Positions 42,641 through 52,800 of a DNA stretch of 64,000 nucleotides are shown piece by piece. The first letter of the stretch is position 1; each line of letters starts with the position of its first letter. A model generated the notes under the pieces. That model did no database searches. It was not told the DNA's origin and was given only the letters and a program-made list of their open reading frames with translations. The stretch is taken from NCBI GenBank assembly GCA_938031175.1, contig CALHGZ010000009.1:1-64000 (forward strand), given 5' to 3'. The position numbers and the translations under genes are program-made. The DNA is from Candidatus Kapaibacterium sp. GTDB taxonomy: Bacteria; Bacteroidota; Ignavibacteria; Kapaibacteriales; UBA2268.

Positions 42641-43608
42641 AGTTCTTATTAATTTTAATTTTAACATTTTTTTTCTCAACTGATCTATATGCTCAAGCTG
42701 TACCTCAAAAAGGTGACCCAAAACTTGATACAATGCAATATCGCATTACGCTAAGGTATCCAACAAATGTTTATACTGCTTACAAATTGATTGAAACTAC
42801 TGAAGTTAAGAGAACATACAGCGACGGCTCTGCTAAAGATTATAAAAGAGAAGTTATATATTATTTCACAACATTAGTTTCAAAATTACCGGAAGACGGA
42901 TTTAATACTTTAACTGTAACAGTTGATTCTATGAAATATCAATTCAAAGACGGTGCGAAAACATATGAATTTGATTCACAAGATCATGAAAAAGAGATTC
43001 CGAACATATTAGATCTCACAGTTCAAGCCGTCCCACTCGGACGTACTTTTGATATGATTTATTCGCCCTATCATGAGGTTGCCTCTATCGAAAGCGAGGA
43101 ATTTGAAAGTTTAAAAGAACAGATTCTAAATGTTGGTAAAGGGTTAATGGATGAAGTGAATCAAACAATTTGGCTTAGAGGATTTTCAGTTGAAACATTA
43201 ACTCATATTGCTGACTTGGCTAAAGGTACTATACCATTTGCAAGAGTTAGCAAAGATACTGTTTGGAAAAATCAATTTAGATTTCAAATTGATGGAATAA
43301 ACTTTTTTGATACAGCTTATTGCAGATTAGCTGATTATCAGGCTGGTGTATTTACAATTGAAGTAAAAGCCGACAGTCTCAAACCAATACCTGAAGGAGT
43401 TGTTTTGCATGATATACGAGCTATTGTTACTGTGGATTCTGGACTCGTTCAGGGAACTTATAAATATCAAATTAGACCCAATGGAGCAATAAGCTATGCT
43501 GAAGCAAATTTTGAAGGCTTAGTATATCCAAGACTCAGAAATGAGGTTTTTACACAATATATGAGGAAAAAATCTGTCTGGGAATTGATAAAACAATATA
43601 GATGGTGA
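42613..43608 (+). CDS. Secreted hypothetical protein (about 320 residues)
   Basis: The product has a signal peptide ending DLYAQ-A and a mature region of about 300 residues. It is strand-rich with a patterned first domain (YRITLRYPTNVYTAYKLIETTEVKRTY) and no catalytic motif that I recognise. The general look fits periplasmic proteins of the DUF6263 type. Start choice is uncertain. ATG 42613 overlaps the Nudix gene by 28 bases and places ten residues before the hydrophobic core. A TTG at 42637 would overlap the Nudix stop as TTGA and give an ideal signal peptide (KFLLILILTFFF). Translational coupling to the Nudix gene is likely either way. Confidence 0.72.
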   Translation: MDALPVKALKFLLILILTFFFSTDLYAQAVPQKGDPKLDTMQYRITLRYPTNVYTAYKLIETTEVKRTYSDGSAKDYKREVIYYFTTLVSKLPEDGFNTLTVTVDSMKYQFKDGAKTYEFDSQDHEKEIPNILDLTVQAVPLGRTFDMIYSPYHEVASIESEEFESLKEQILNVGKGLMDEVNQTIWLRGFSVETLTHIADLAKGTIPFARVSKDTVWKNQFRFQIDGINFFDTAYCRLADYQAGVFTIEVKADSLKPIPEGVVLHDIRAIVTVDSGLVQGTYKYQIRPNGAISYAEANFEGLVYPRLRNEVFTQYMRKKSVWELIKQYRW

Positions 43609-43829
43609 AGAAAAACGACTATTTTTAAGGGAAGTATAAATCAATATCAATGCTTGATAAATCCACAAGAGTATTTAATTATTTAAAATTAGAAAATATA
43701 TTTAGCATAAATAGACGCAATTTTATATGCAAATTACCTATTCCACTACTTATGGGGAGGGTAAAATTGCAAATTATATTAATGTTGTCTAAGCCTCAAA
43801 CCCGAGCTGGATCAAATTTTTATTCACAT

Positions 43830-44063
43830 TTATGTCAAATATTTTTTAATCTCAGTTGGATTGATTACTCTACCCACGGAAACGACCTTTCCATCAATCA
43901 CTAATCCCGGAGTCATCATTATACCAGATGAAATTATCTGGTTTAGATCAGTTATCTTTTTTATTGTACAGTCAAGATTCAGCTCGTGTACAGCTTGTTG
44001 AACATTTTGATAAAGTTTTTCACATTTAGCACATCCGGGACCTATGATTAAAATTTCACGCAT
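43830..44063 (-). CDS. Small thioredoxin-like redox-active disulfide protein (TIGR00412 type)
   Basis: This cytosolic thioredoxin-fold protein of 77 residues begins MREILIIGPGCAKCEKLYQ: CAKC is the redox pair, and MMTPGLVIDGKVVSVGRV near 49-66 carries the cis-Pro loop and closing strands. This is the 'redox-active disulfide protein 2' family. The ATG at 44063 is chosen because GAGGAT lies 5 bases upstream; a GTG 12 bases earlier is in frame. It is the last gene of the operon containing the YeeE/YedE permease (33-base gap), so it may receive sulfur or electrons from the transported substrate. Confidence 0.9.
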   Translation of the reverse strand: MREILIIGPGCAKCEKLYQNVQQAVHELNLDCTIKKITDLNQIISSGIMMTPGLVIDGKVVSVGRVINPTEIKKYLT

Positions 44064-44096
44064 TTTTATCCTCACAAATGTTATACATAGTTTTGT

Positions 44097-45299
44097 TTAT
44101 TGATTTTTAATACCAATTAAATAAACGAGTGTAGTTAAATAAGCAGCAAATATGGTGAATATACCAAAGACAAAATTTCCCAGGCTCATCAAAGCCCAGC
44201 CAGATAATATATTACCGATAGAACACCCACCTGTCAATCCAGCACCTATACCAATTAACAAACCTCCTAATAAAGCTATAAACGTTTGAGAAGGTTCTTT
44301 AGGTAAAAATTTTGCTGTTCCTGATGAGAAGCCTGAGACAAAGGCACCGATCACTAGACCAACAACATTTAACACTAGCCAGACGTTAATCTTTTTCTTT
44401 TCAACAATAGGTTCTGGATTATTAGCTGGTGATTTTACTTCAGTTTTTGGTTGTTGCTGGTTTTTTGAAAATATATATTGCAGATTTGAACTTTTTTCAG
44501 TGAGAATTAATTGAAATTGCAAAACACCGTGGGTTATGCCCAAAGGGTAATTTCTGCCAGTTGTAGCAGATGTTATATATGCAACTGCACCAATTACACC
44601 AATTGCTATACCCGCAATCCAGGGCTTCCATCGTCTGAATAGAATATTTTTGTCAGATTTATTGGTTTGTTTGGATTTTTCTTTTTTATTTTTTCGAGTT
44701 ATCATAAAAACAATAGTTGCTAAAAGAAATATTAGAGACAAAATCCAATAAGGTATTCCTGTAACATAATAAAGAGATAAAGCAGTACCCTCATCACCTT
44801 TGATAACAAATGAATTGAGGAATTTGTTCATTTCGGTTAATGGACCAAATTCAACTAAAGCAATTCCAATGGGAATGGCTAATATTGCCATAATTGAATT
44901 GATGTTACCAGTCGCACCTTTATATAAACATCCGCTGATGCATCCACCGGCTAAAACTATTCCGATACCAAAACTTAAACCTCCGACAATTGCTGCAAGC
45001 CAAAAAAAATGTTTGGGATTAAGCGTTACCCAGCCCAACAAGCTGATTATAGAAAATGCAATCATCGAGGTTACAATTGCAACCCAAAAGCCAAATAGCT
45101 TACTCCTGTCTCTGAACATAATTGTTTCGCTTATGGCTGAAGCAAAGCATAAATCGCCTTTTTGAAGAGAAAAACCAAAAATAAAACCTACAGGAAGTGA
45201 TAATAAATACCATTGCTGTTCTGATATTGCATAAATTGCTATGATTAATAAAATAAATAATGATGCATACAATACAAATCGTTGAAAACTATTAACCAT
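44097..45299 (-). CDS. YeeE/YedE family sulfur-compound permease (TsuA-like)
   Basis: This inner-membrane protein of 400 residues has about ten helices in two related halves. The family signatures are FGFSLQKGDLCFASAI (Cys51), LAGGCISGCLYKGATGN (Cys120, Cys124) and LTGGCSIGNILSGWA (Cys near 358). In TsuA such cysteines relay thiosulfate through the membrane. Between the halves, about 30 polar residues (near 265-310, Pro/Lys/Asn-rich) form a loop. TsuA normally works with a TusA/TsuB-type sulfur carrier; here the neighbour is instead a small CAKC protein. Two bases separate it from the upstream barrel gene. Substrate could be thiosulfate, another sulfur species or selenium. Confidence 0.88.
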   Translation of the reverse strand: MVNSFQRFVLYASLFILLIIAIYAISEQQWYLLSLPVGFIFGFSLQKGDLCFASAISETIMFRDRSKLFGFWVAIVTSMIAFSIISLLGWVTLNPKHFFWLAAIVGGLSFGIGIVLAGGCISGCLYKGATGNINSIMAILAIPIGIALVEFGPLTEMNKFLNSFVIKGDEGTALSLYYVTGIPYWILSLIFLLATIVFMITRKNKKEKSKQTNKSDKNILFRRWKPWIAGIAIGVIGAVAYITSATTGRNYPLGITHGVLQFQLILTEKSSNLQYIFSKNQQQPKTEVKSPANNPEPIVEKKKINVWLVLNVVGLVIGAFVSGFSSGTAKFLPKEPSQTFIALLGGLLIGIGAGLTGGCSIGNILSGWALMSLGNFVFGIFTIFAAYLTTLVYLIGIKNQ

Positions 45300-45301
45300 T
45301 T

Positions 45302-46255
45302 TTAATCTCCTTTTATATCAATTTGGTATGTTAAATTTAAACCAAAATTATAATTCATAGACAACTGTTCGCCGAAATAATATTTATATATTGGAATTGT
45401 TGCATAAAGGGCAATATTTAGCTCATTAAAAACAAAATAAATTTGTGGTGAAAGACTGATTAAATTAGAACCAGAGTCATTAATTATCTCATTTTGATAT
45501 TTATCTCTTGCATAGTGTTCGTATCGTACTTCAAGTATTCCGCTGAAATTTCTGGAGAAACCTTGAGATATAAACAATGAATTGTGCAAACTGTAACCTT
45601 GCTTATAATTGCGGGTTTGTGCAAAATTATAATTAAATTTATTGTAAAGTATCAGGTGGAAATTTGTATTCTTAAACCCTTTGTGGAAGAAAGACTGGGC
45701 ATTGAAAGCATAATTTCCATTCGATGGATAGAGATTATATGGCAATTCATCATTAAAAAAATCTAATGGAAGAGTTAATCCACCACCGAGTGTAAATTCT
45801 ATATCATTAGTTAAATCATAAAAGATATTATATTTGGTTGATAAAGTCAGATGAGACAAACCACGACTAATCTTATCAAAAAAAGGGGAATTATACTCAG
45901 AGATATTTTGAAATTTTTCGGGGAAGTAGCCCATTTCAGCTTCCAATGTCAATTTGTTTGTAAAGCCATAGGCTAACAAAGCACCAGTAAATTGATTCCT
46001 AAATTTTTTTGAAATAATTATTTTTTCGCTTGTAAAATCTGAGATACCAATTTTTATATCATTATGAAAATGCTCATTACCATAGGCGTAGTTGTAAAAG
46101 ATAGAAGTACGGAGAAAGCCTTCCCTTAATACACCATTATTCATAGTGCCACCGACGGGTGTTAATCCACCGACAGCAGCACCCATTGAACAAGGACATT
46201 GTGAATGTGCATAAAATAAATTAATAATGAATATGAAAAGTACTAATTTTAGCAT
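45302..46255 (-). CDS. Outer-membrane beta-barrel transporter-like protein
   Basis: This is a protein of 317 residues with a signal peptide (MLKLVLFIFIINLFYAHS), then a cysteine-bearing start CPCSMGAAVGGLTPVGG, and a chain of amphipathic strands (FLRTSIFYNYAYG, TNKLTLEAEMGYF, IEFTLGGGLTLP) ending YNFGLNLTYQIDIKGD. This resembles the 'transporter'/phenol-MetA-degradation-like barrel family (PF13557 kind). Its ATG overlaps the stop of the preceding thioredoxin lipoprotein (TAATG), and the permease starts 2 bases after it. It presumably passes or scaffolds a substrate at the outer membrane for the permease. The C-P-C pair at the mature N-terminus could bind metal or be redox-active. Confidence 0.75.
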   Translation of the reverse strand: MLKLVLFIFIINLFYAHSQCPCSMGAAVGGLTPVGGTMNNGVLREGFLRTSIFYNYAYGNEHFHNDIKIGISDFTSEKIIISKKFRNQFTGALLAYGFTNKLTLEAEMGYFPEKFQNISEYNSPFFDKISRGLSHLTLSTKYNIFYDLTNDIEFTLGGGLTLPLDFFNDELPYNLYPSNGNYAFNAQSFFHKGFKNTNFHLILYNKFNYNFAQTRNYKQGYSLHNSLFISQGFSRNFSGILEVRYEHYARDKYQNEIINDSGSNLISLSPQIYFVFNELNIALYATIPIYKYYFGEQLSMNYNFGLNLTYQIDIKGD

Positions 46256-46725
46256 TATTTCCCCAAGCATTTAATCATTGCATCAAGCCAATTAAACTGT
46301 GGATATTCAACCTTACAGAGAAGTTCGTCATTTCTCAAAATAATCAGGGTTGGAACACTGACTACCTTATATTGTTTATAATCACCAGTTGGTTCTTTTA
46401 GTAATTCATCCATTCCGTAAATATAAATTTTATTAATGTCATAGTTTGCTAATTTAAGTAACTTAACAATTCTCGGTGTATGTTTTGTACATTCATCGCA
46501 AGAAGTACTTGCAAAAATTAAAAATCTATAATCATTTTGTTTCAATAATGTTTGTAACAACTGAACTTTTTCGATGGAAGGTTGATAATCGTAAGCTTCA
46601 TAGTCAGCCCAAGCGGCATTTAATTTCCAGTAATTCCAGTCGTATTTACCTATTATTTTTGATTTTGATACTTGCGTTGTGCTGCAGGATACAAAAAATA
46701 TGAGCAATATTATTATTTTGGGCAT
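46255..46725 (-). CDS. Thioredoxin-fold lipoprotein (CDEC motif)
   Basis: This protein of 156 residues has a short lipoprotein signal (MPKIIILLIFFVSC, Cys14). The mature part contains FLIFASTSCDECTKHTPRIVKLL near residue 69-91, in which CDEC is the redox pair, and VVSVPTLIILRNDELL with the cis-Pro expected of thioredoxins. It would sit in the periplasm, anchored to a membrane. It is the first gene of a four-gene operon (thioredoxin lipoprotein, barrel, YeeE permease, small thioredoxin), and its stop overlaps the next start. Confidence 0.83.
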   Translation of the reverse strand: MPKIIILLIFFVSCSTTQVSKSKIIGKYDWNYWKLNAAWADYEAYDYQPSIEKVQLLQTLLKQNDYRFLIFASTSCDECTKHTPRIVKLLKLANYDINKIYIYGMDELLKEPTGDYKQYKVVSVPTLIILRNDELLCKVEYPQFNWLDAMIKCLGK

Positions 46726-47097
46726 ATATTTAGAATTTTCTATCTAAACCACAAGTTAATTTTATAAAACGTCAAATATTTTAAATTATTTTAGCTAAAT
46801 AGCTTAAATATATGAATTTACAATAGCTTAATTATTGAATATAATGAGTTTACTATGTTTAGGATAAATAGGATATAACAATTTTAATGGAAATTGATGC
46901 ATAATGCAATGAGTTTACCTGAAATTAAGATAAATAGCATTAAATTAATTCATTATCATAAGCTTATAAATAAAAATAAATTTAATAAATAATCTTGCTT
47001 CCCTTTGCATAATTTTAGATATAAAAAAAATGAATAAATTTTTTAAGTGAATGATAATTAATTTAAACAATAAATTTTGAATAATTAATGCTTAAAT
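46726..47097. other. AT-rich intergenic region
   Basis: These 372 bases hold no gene that I can support. They separate two leftward transcription units and should contain the promoter of the thioredoxin/permease operon, but no motif or terminator hairpin stands out. Confidence 0.5.
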
Positions 47098-48453
47098 TTA
47101 GATGAGTAATTCTTTTGCAAGGCGAGGAAATGTATAAACTGCCTGACCATTTTCATTGAGTTTTAATTCTCCTTGCAATTCGATTACTAATTTGTTCATC
47201 ATCTGTAATGCCTTTTCTTCTTCTTCAGGTTTAATTTTTGCTTTTTGTTTAATTGTATTCCAGTCGATTTCTTCGTCTGGTCGATTAATAAAAGCTGAAA
47301 ATAGTCTTTTACGGAGTATATTCATTTCTCTTTTCGCATTTTTCCTTGCGATAATTGGGATTCTAATAAGTGGAATAACAAAAAATAAAATTGAAAAAAT
47401 GAAGGGGAAATATCCTAGCCCGTATAGAATTACGGGAGAAACATTAACTATTTCAGTGAACAAATCAGCATTTGATGCTCCGCCTTCAGTGAAAATAAGG
47501 ATAATGAAATATGACATCAAAAAATTGAAAGTATTCATAGCTCCAATGAAAAGATTTCTTCCGGAACTATTTCCTGTTAATACGTATGGAGGATCGACTT
47601 CATCAATATAGAATTCGATTTTTCCTCCTTTAAGTTCTTGACTTAATCTGTCGAGTAATTGGTAGAATTCAGCAACTACAATTCCATCTTGATTAATTTC
47701 GAGAGAGCCGTTAAATTTTGCAGCATATTGGGCTAGTCTTGACTCAGCTTCTTCATAGGTTACACCGGTGAGAGCAACAATTTGACCGGCGGTTAATCTG
47801 CCATTGTTTTTTTGAATGAATGCAATAGCTTCTTTAGTATCATTTAATGGGTTATAATCGGGATGTTCTGGACCAAAGACGAAATGATATATGGATTGGA
47901 TGAAATTTTTCCCTTTATTTTTTTCAGGTATTGCTTTTTTATATCTAAATCCTGCTGGATCCTGTACGTATTGAAAAGCCTGTGTCCATGCATAAAATCT
48001 CATCCCTTCGAAAATTGCTTTGAAAGCCCCACTGATTATATTACCAAATGGATTCCGGTCCCTGTCCCTTGAAGAACCGCCGAACATTAAACCGATAAGA
48101 ATTATTACAAAAATAATTGTATAAAATATTAAGATTATTCCAATAGCTGCTTTGTAAATAAGCTGAAAAATTTTCCATAAATAGTTTAAAATTTCAAAAG
48201 CTATTTCTTTTAATTTTTTTTTACCGCGTTTTCTAAGTGGATAAGTGAAAATGAATTGTAAAGCACCGGTTTCGTTATTCATTGTAACGCGACTTTCATA
48301 TAACTCAATTAGTCGTGATAATCCGGATTTAATGTCTTCCCACGGGAAACCGGTTTCGGCAACCAAATCAGCAGGTGAAACTTTGCCACGTGCTTTTTTG
48401 ATCAAAGGTTCCAGTGTTGATACAATTTTTTCTTCAGATAAATTCAATTTCAT
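47098..48453 (-). CDS. Membrane protein with three winged-helix-like segments, function unknown
   Basis: This is a protein of 451 residues. Three segments share the pattern helix-turn-helix then strand: residues about 7-70 (KVSPADLVAETGFPWEDIKSG), 205-268 (LTAGQIVALTGVTYEEAESRL) and 400-448 (IDWNTIKQKAKIKPEEEEKAL). Each ends with a Gly-rich hairpin such as LEINQDGIVVAEF. Between them are hydrophobic helices near 90-122, 300-325 and 335-370. No enzyme motif is seen. The arrangement suggests wHTH modules on the cytosolic face of the inner membrane, used for protein contact rather than DNA binding. The 3' neighbour gap has no shared transcript evidence. Confidence 0.7.
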   Translation of the reverse strand: MKLNLSEEKIVSTLEPLIKKARGKVSPADLVAETGFPWEDIKSGLSRLIELYESRVTMNNETGALQFIFTYPLRKRGKKKLKEIAFEILNYLWKIFQLIYKAAIGIILIFYTIIFVIILIGLMFGGSSRDRDRNPFGNIISGAFKAIFEGMRFYAWTQAFQYVQDPAGFRYKKAIPEKNKGKNFIQSIYHFVFGPEHPDYNPLNDTKEAIAFIQKNNGRLTAGQIVALTGVTYEEAESRLAQYAAKFNGSLEINQDGIVVAEFYQLLDRLSQELKGGKIEFYIDEVDPPYVLTGNSSGRNLFIGAMNTFNFLMSYFIILIFTEGGASNADLFTEIVNVSPVILYGLGYFPFIFSILFFVIPLIRIPIIARKNAKREMNILRKRLFSAFINRPDEEIDWNTIKQKAKIKPEEEEKALQMMNKLVIELQGELKLNENGQAVYTFPRLAKELLI

Positions 48454-48501
48454 CTTTTTGCCAGAATTTTTAACTCATTAACGAAAAATTATTTGAAGTA
48501 T

Positions 48502-49803
48502 TTATTTTAAAATGGTTCCGGTTAAGAGTAAGATTTCTATTTCAGCTAATTTAGCAGCATATTCGGCTTCGTTAATTGCATTTTTGCTTCGGAGGAGGTT
48601 CAATTGCGCTTCCCGGAGTTCGAGACTTGTTGCCTGACCTAAATTGAATAATTCGTATGTTCTTTCATAATTAATTTCAGCAGTTTTCAAATTATTTTTA
48701 TTCATATTCAATATTTTCAATCTATTCAGATAGTTTTCATAAGCTGATAATATAGATGAATGTACTTGTTCTTTCAATTGTTCGAGGGATAATTCATTGA
48801 TTTCGAGTAAAAGATTTAAATTTTGCAGTGAAGTATTTGTTCGTAAACCATCAAATATATTCCAGGAGAAGACAAGTGAAGCATTGAAACCTTTGCTTGA
48901 GTTCTTCAAAATAAAACCGGCATCAGATTGAGTCATGGTACCAGAATATCCACCTCTGAATGCAATTCGGGGATAGATTGAAGATGCAATCAATCGCTTG
49001 TCAGCTTCAGTTACTTTTCGTTCCTGAATTGCCTTATTGATTGAAGTATTGTTCTTAAGGGCTAATTCCAAAATTTCGTTGAAATTGTCAATTAATTTAA
49101 AATCGGGAGTATCATCAATTTCAAAATCGTAAGTTGCTGGTTTTCCAATGGATATTGCAATGGCTCTTTTAGTATTAAGATAATTTAATTGTGTTTGTAA
49201 ATATAGGGTGCTATCGAAATTCAGATCAACTTCAGCTTTCATTACCTCTAATCCTAAAGCAGTACCGAAATCGGCTCTGCTTTTTACTCTTTGTAAACGT
49301 TCATTTGTCAGGATTATATTTTCATTTTGGGAATTGAGTAATTTTTTTAATGCGAGAGCAGTGTAGTATAAATTTGCTAATTGTCTGATGGATTGTTCAA
49401 TTGCAATTTGTAGTTCAATATCAGATTTGTTTAATAATTGTTTATTTTTATCGTAATTAGCAAACATTGCATATCCATCAAAAAGAGTCCAATTCATTTC
49501 AATGCCATAGTTTGATGTTGTTGAGACGTTTCCCTCGCCCTTTATTTTTTGGCCTGTAACTAAATCTAATTCTATATCGGTATTAGAATATTGCCCGCTT
49601 AAATTAATATCAATCCGTGGCAGGATCCCAGCAGTTCCCCAATTAACATTATTAGAGGCAATTTCTCTTTGTTTTTGCATTATTTTGATTGAATAATTAT
49701 TTTCGAGTGCTATTGAGATTACATCTTTGAAAGATAGTGTTTCAGCATATATTTTGTTTATGCTAATTATCAGCAATAACAATATCAAAATAAGATTTTG
49801 CAT
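48502..49803 (-). CDS. TolC-family outer-membrane efflux protein
   Basis: This protein of 433 residues has a signal peptide (MQNLILILLLLIISINKIYA) and two homologous OEP halves: SFKDVISIALENNYSIKIMQKQ at the mature start and ELALKNNTSINKAIQERKV near 245. Long coiled-coil helices and the closing AAKLAEIEILLLTG follow. TolC-like trimers form the outer-membrane and periplasmic duct of tripartite pumps. It is the last gene of the marR-MFP-RND-tolC cluster, 24 bases after the RND gene. Confidence 0.93.
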   Translation of the reverse strand: MQNLILILLLLIISINKIYAETLSFKDVISIALENNYSIKIMQKQREIASNNVNWGTAGILPRIDINLSGQYSNTDIELDLVTGQKIKGEGNVSTTSNYGIEMNWTLFDGYAMFANYDKNKQLLNKSDIELQIAIEQSIRQLANLYYTALALKKLLNSQNENIILTNERLQRVKSRADFGTALGLEVMKAEVDLNFDSTLYLQTQLNYLNTKRAIAISIGKPATYDFEIDDTPDFKLIDNFNEILELALKNNTSINKAIQERKVTEADKRLIASSIYPRIAFRGGYSGTMTQSDAGFILKNSSKGFNASLVFSWNIFDGLRTNTSLQNLNLLLEINELSLEQLKEQVHSSILSAYENYLNRLKILNMNKNNLKTAEINYERTYELFNLGQATSLELREAQLNLLRSKNAINEAEYAAKLAEIEILLLTGTILK

Positions 49804-49827
49804 ATTTTCATTTCCTGATTTTATAGA

Positions 49828-52800
49828 TTAATCAATTTTTATAATTGTTGAATTCTTTTCCATCCATAATTTTTCTTTAATAGCAGGTTCGACTTCTTCT
49901 GGTTCAGGTTTCACTCCTGTTAAAAGTTTTTTCATATAAACCTTTATTTTATTGAAGATCAATATGAAAATGGGTAGAAAAATAAGTGTCAAAATAGTTC
50001 CAAATAATAGTCCATAAGCAACGGAAGCAGCCATAGGCTTTAGGAATTGAGCCTGCCTACTTTTTTCGTATAATAATGGGAATAATCCCAAGAATGTAGT
50101 AAATGTTGTTAACAATATGGGTCTAAATCTATCAATTGCAGATCTGATGACAGAGTCTTCTAATTTAAAACCGTTTCGCAAATAATCATTCATTGTATTT
50201 ATGAATACAATAGAATTATTGACAATAACACCCATGAGAGCTAAGAATCCATAGGCTGACATTATGCTGATTGGCATTCCTTGGATGAAATGTCCCCATG
50301 CAGCACCAATAAATCCTAATGGTACAAGCATTATGACAATTATTGCATAACTATAAGAGCGGAAGCTAAGTATAATAAGTATGAACCAAGCTACAAGTGC
50401 CACTGAAAGTGCAGTTCGCGAAGATACAGCAGTTTTGGTAATTTCACGTTCCTGCCCGGATAAAGCTGTTTTTACACTCGGATATTTATTTAGAATTTCT
50501 TTGAGCATATCATTTTTTACTTTATTTAAAATTGGGGGTACTTCGGCGGTTTGGTCAACGAGTTCAGCTTCGATTTTTATTTCTCTCATACCGTTTAAGT
50601 GATTTATGGAGATGCTACCTCTTTGAATTTCATAATCCGCTATTTCGATCAATGGAAATTCTTGCCCTGAAAGTGTTCTGATTCTCATTTTTTCGAAATT
50701 TTGCAATGTGGAACGATCTTCTTCAGAGTATTTAACCCATACTTTTATTTCATCAATTCCGCGTTGCAGTCTTTGAACTTCGTCACCGAAGTAACCCTGA
50801 CGGATTTGACGAGCTATATCGAGATTTGTCAATCCTAATATATGTGCTTTTGCATTTGGTTTTATAATAATTTCGCGTAAACCTTGAGGGTCATTGTCAG
50901 TTATGTCTCTTAAATCAGGTAGTGTTCTCATTTTTTCTTTTAGTTCATCTTTTGCATTCTCTAAGTCGTCCAAGTTAAATCCAACAAGCGATATAGAAAT
51001 TGGTTTACCAAAAAGTGAACCTTCGCCGTAGGCTAATTTTTCAGCTTCATAAACAGGTCCAACTTTTTCGCGTATTGCATTAATAATTATGTAACTATCT
51101 AAGTTTCTTTCTTCACCACTAAGCATATATATACGCAATGTCCCGACATTTGAGCCACCGGTTTCGACAGCTCCAAACAGGCTTGTTGCGCCTATACCGA
51201 CAGATTTTCTAATATGTAATATTATATTTCCACGGTCGGGGTATTTCAATTTGAGTTCTTCATTGACTTCCCAGGCAGCTTTTTCAATTTTATTTAAGAT
51301 TTCAAGAGTTTTAGCTTCGCGATTCCCAGCTGGCAGAACAAGGCTTATCTCAAAAGTATCAGCATCTAAGAAAGGGAAAAATGTGGCGCCGATTATACCT
51401 CCTTGAAAGGCTCCTATAGTAATTAGTGTCATAAAAAGAGCAATAGCAAAGACAAGAATTTTGTTTTTAATGAAAAATCGCAATGTCCCATTATACCAGT
51501 AATCCCTTGGATACATAAGGATTTTATCAATGATAGTACGGATTTTGCTTTTTTTATTGTTCATAATCAATGCTTTTGAATGGGCAAGGTGTACAGGAAG
51601 AATAAATAAAGCTTCAATTAGAGAGAAAATGAGAGCAAAAATTACTACAAAAGCCATCTCTGGCATTTGTGTACCGCTGCGTCCTTCAAGGAAGAATAAT
51701 GGTATAAACATTATTATAGTTGTCAAAACTGCAAAAAATACAGATACAGCGACAGTTGTGGAGCCGTTTAGTGCTGATAAATATGGATTCAAACCTTTTT
51801 CGGTGTATTGATAAGCCTGTTCGGATACAACAATACTGTTATCAACTAACATTCCGATAACGACAATACAACCAAAGAGAGATATAACATTTATTGTTAT
51901 CCCGAAAATAAAGCCGGCTAAAAACATTCCTAAAAATGAAAATGGTATTGATAAAGCAACCCACAATGCTAAACGTAGGTTTATAAATAAGGATAATGCT
52001 AACAGGACTAATACGGCTCCAGCCAATCCATTATTAATAAGTAAATTGAGACGTTGTTGCAAGCTTATTGTGATATCATCTAATACAGTTGCTCTAATTT
52101 TATCATTCTTTGAATTGAACTCATTTATGTAGTTAATTACTTTTTCTTTGATTTTTAAAATATCTTCACCGAGTATTTTGCTAACGTTTACAATGACTGC
52201 TGGTTTCCCATCCACAAATATTCTTTGAGGTACGTCAGCCCATTCATTGCGGACGTTTGCAATATCTTTTAGTTTTATTAAACTGCCGTCTGGACTTGTT
52301 TTAATTGGTATGTCGAGAAGTTCTTCTGCATAATAACTTTTATTTTTCAGTCTGATGATTAATTCTTCATCGAAGGTTTTTAGATTTCCAGCCGTTATAT
52401 CTTGATTAGCAGAGCGTATTGCCCTTGTAATATTATCAAAAGTTATATTATATTTTCGCAGGTTTTCTTCATTGACATATATGATAATTTCTTCGTTAGG
52501 GAAACCTGCAAGTGATATTTGTGAAATTCCTTCGTTTTGTCTTAAGTCTTGTTCGATTTGCTGAGCAACTCTTTTCAAAGTAAAAAGGTCAACATCTCCG
52601 CTAATTGAGAAACTTAGAGCAAAATCAACTTGTGGTGCTTTAAAAATCACTGGTGGCTCCATTCCAATAGGGAATGAAGGTATTCTATCTACCGCATTTT
52701 TTACTTCTTGCAATACTTCATCAACATCGGAATTTTGAAAAACATCAATAGTTATTGTAGCTGTATTCTCCCTTGATGTAGAAACGTATCGCTCTATTCC

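Noticed and set aside
43650-43904. 84-codon plus-strand frame after the secreted protein gene
   Set aside because: It overlaps the end of the small thioredoxin gene on the other strand, has a mixed, non-family sequence and no ribosome-binding site; likely a shadow.
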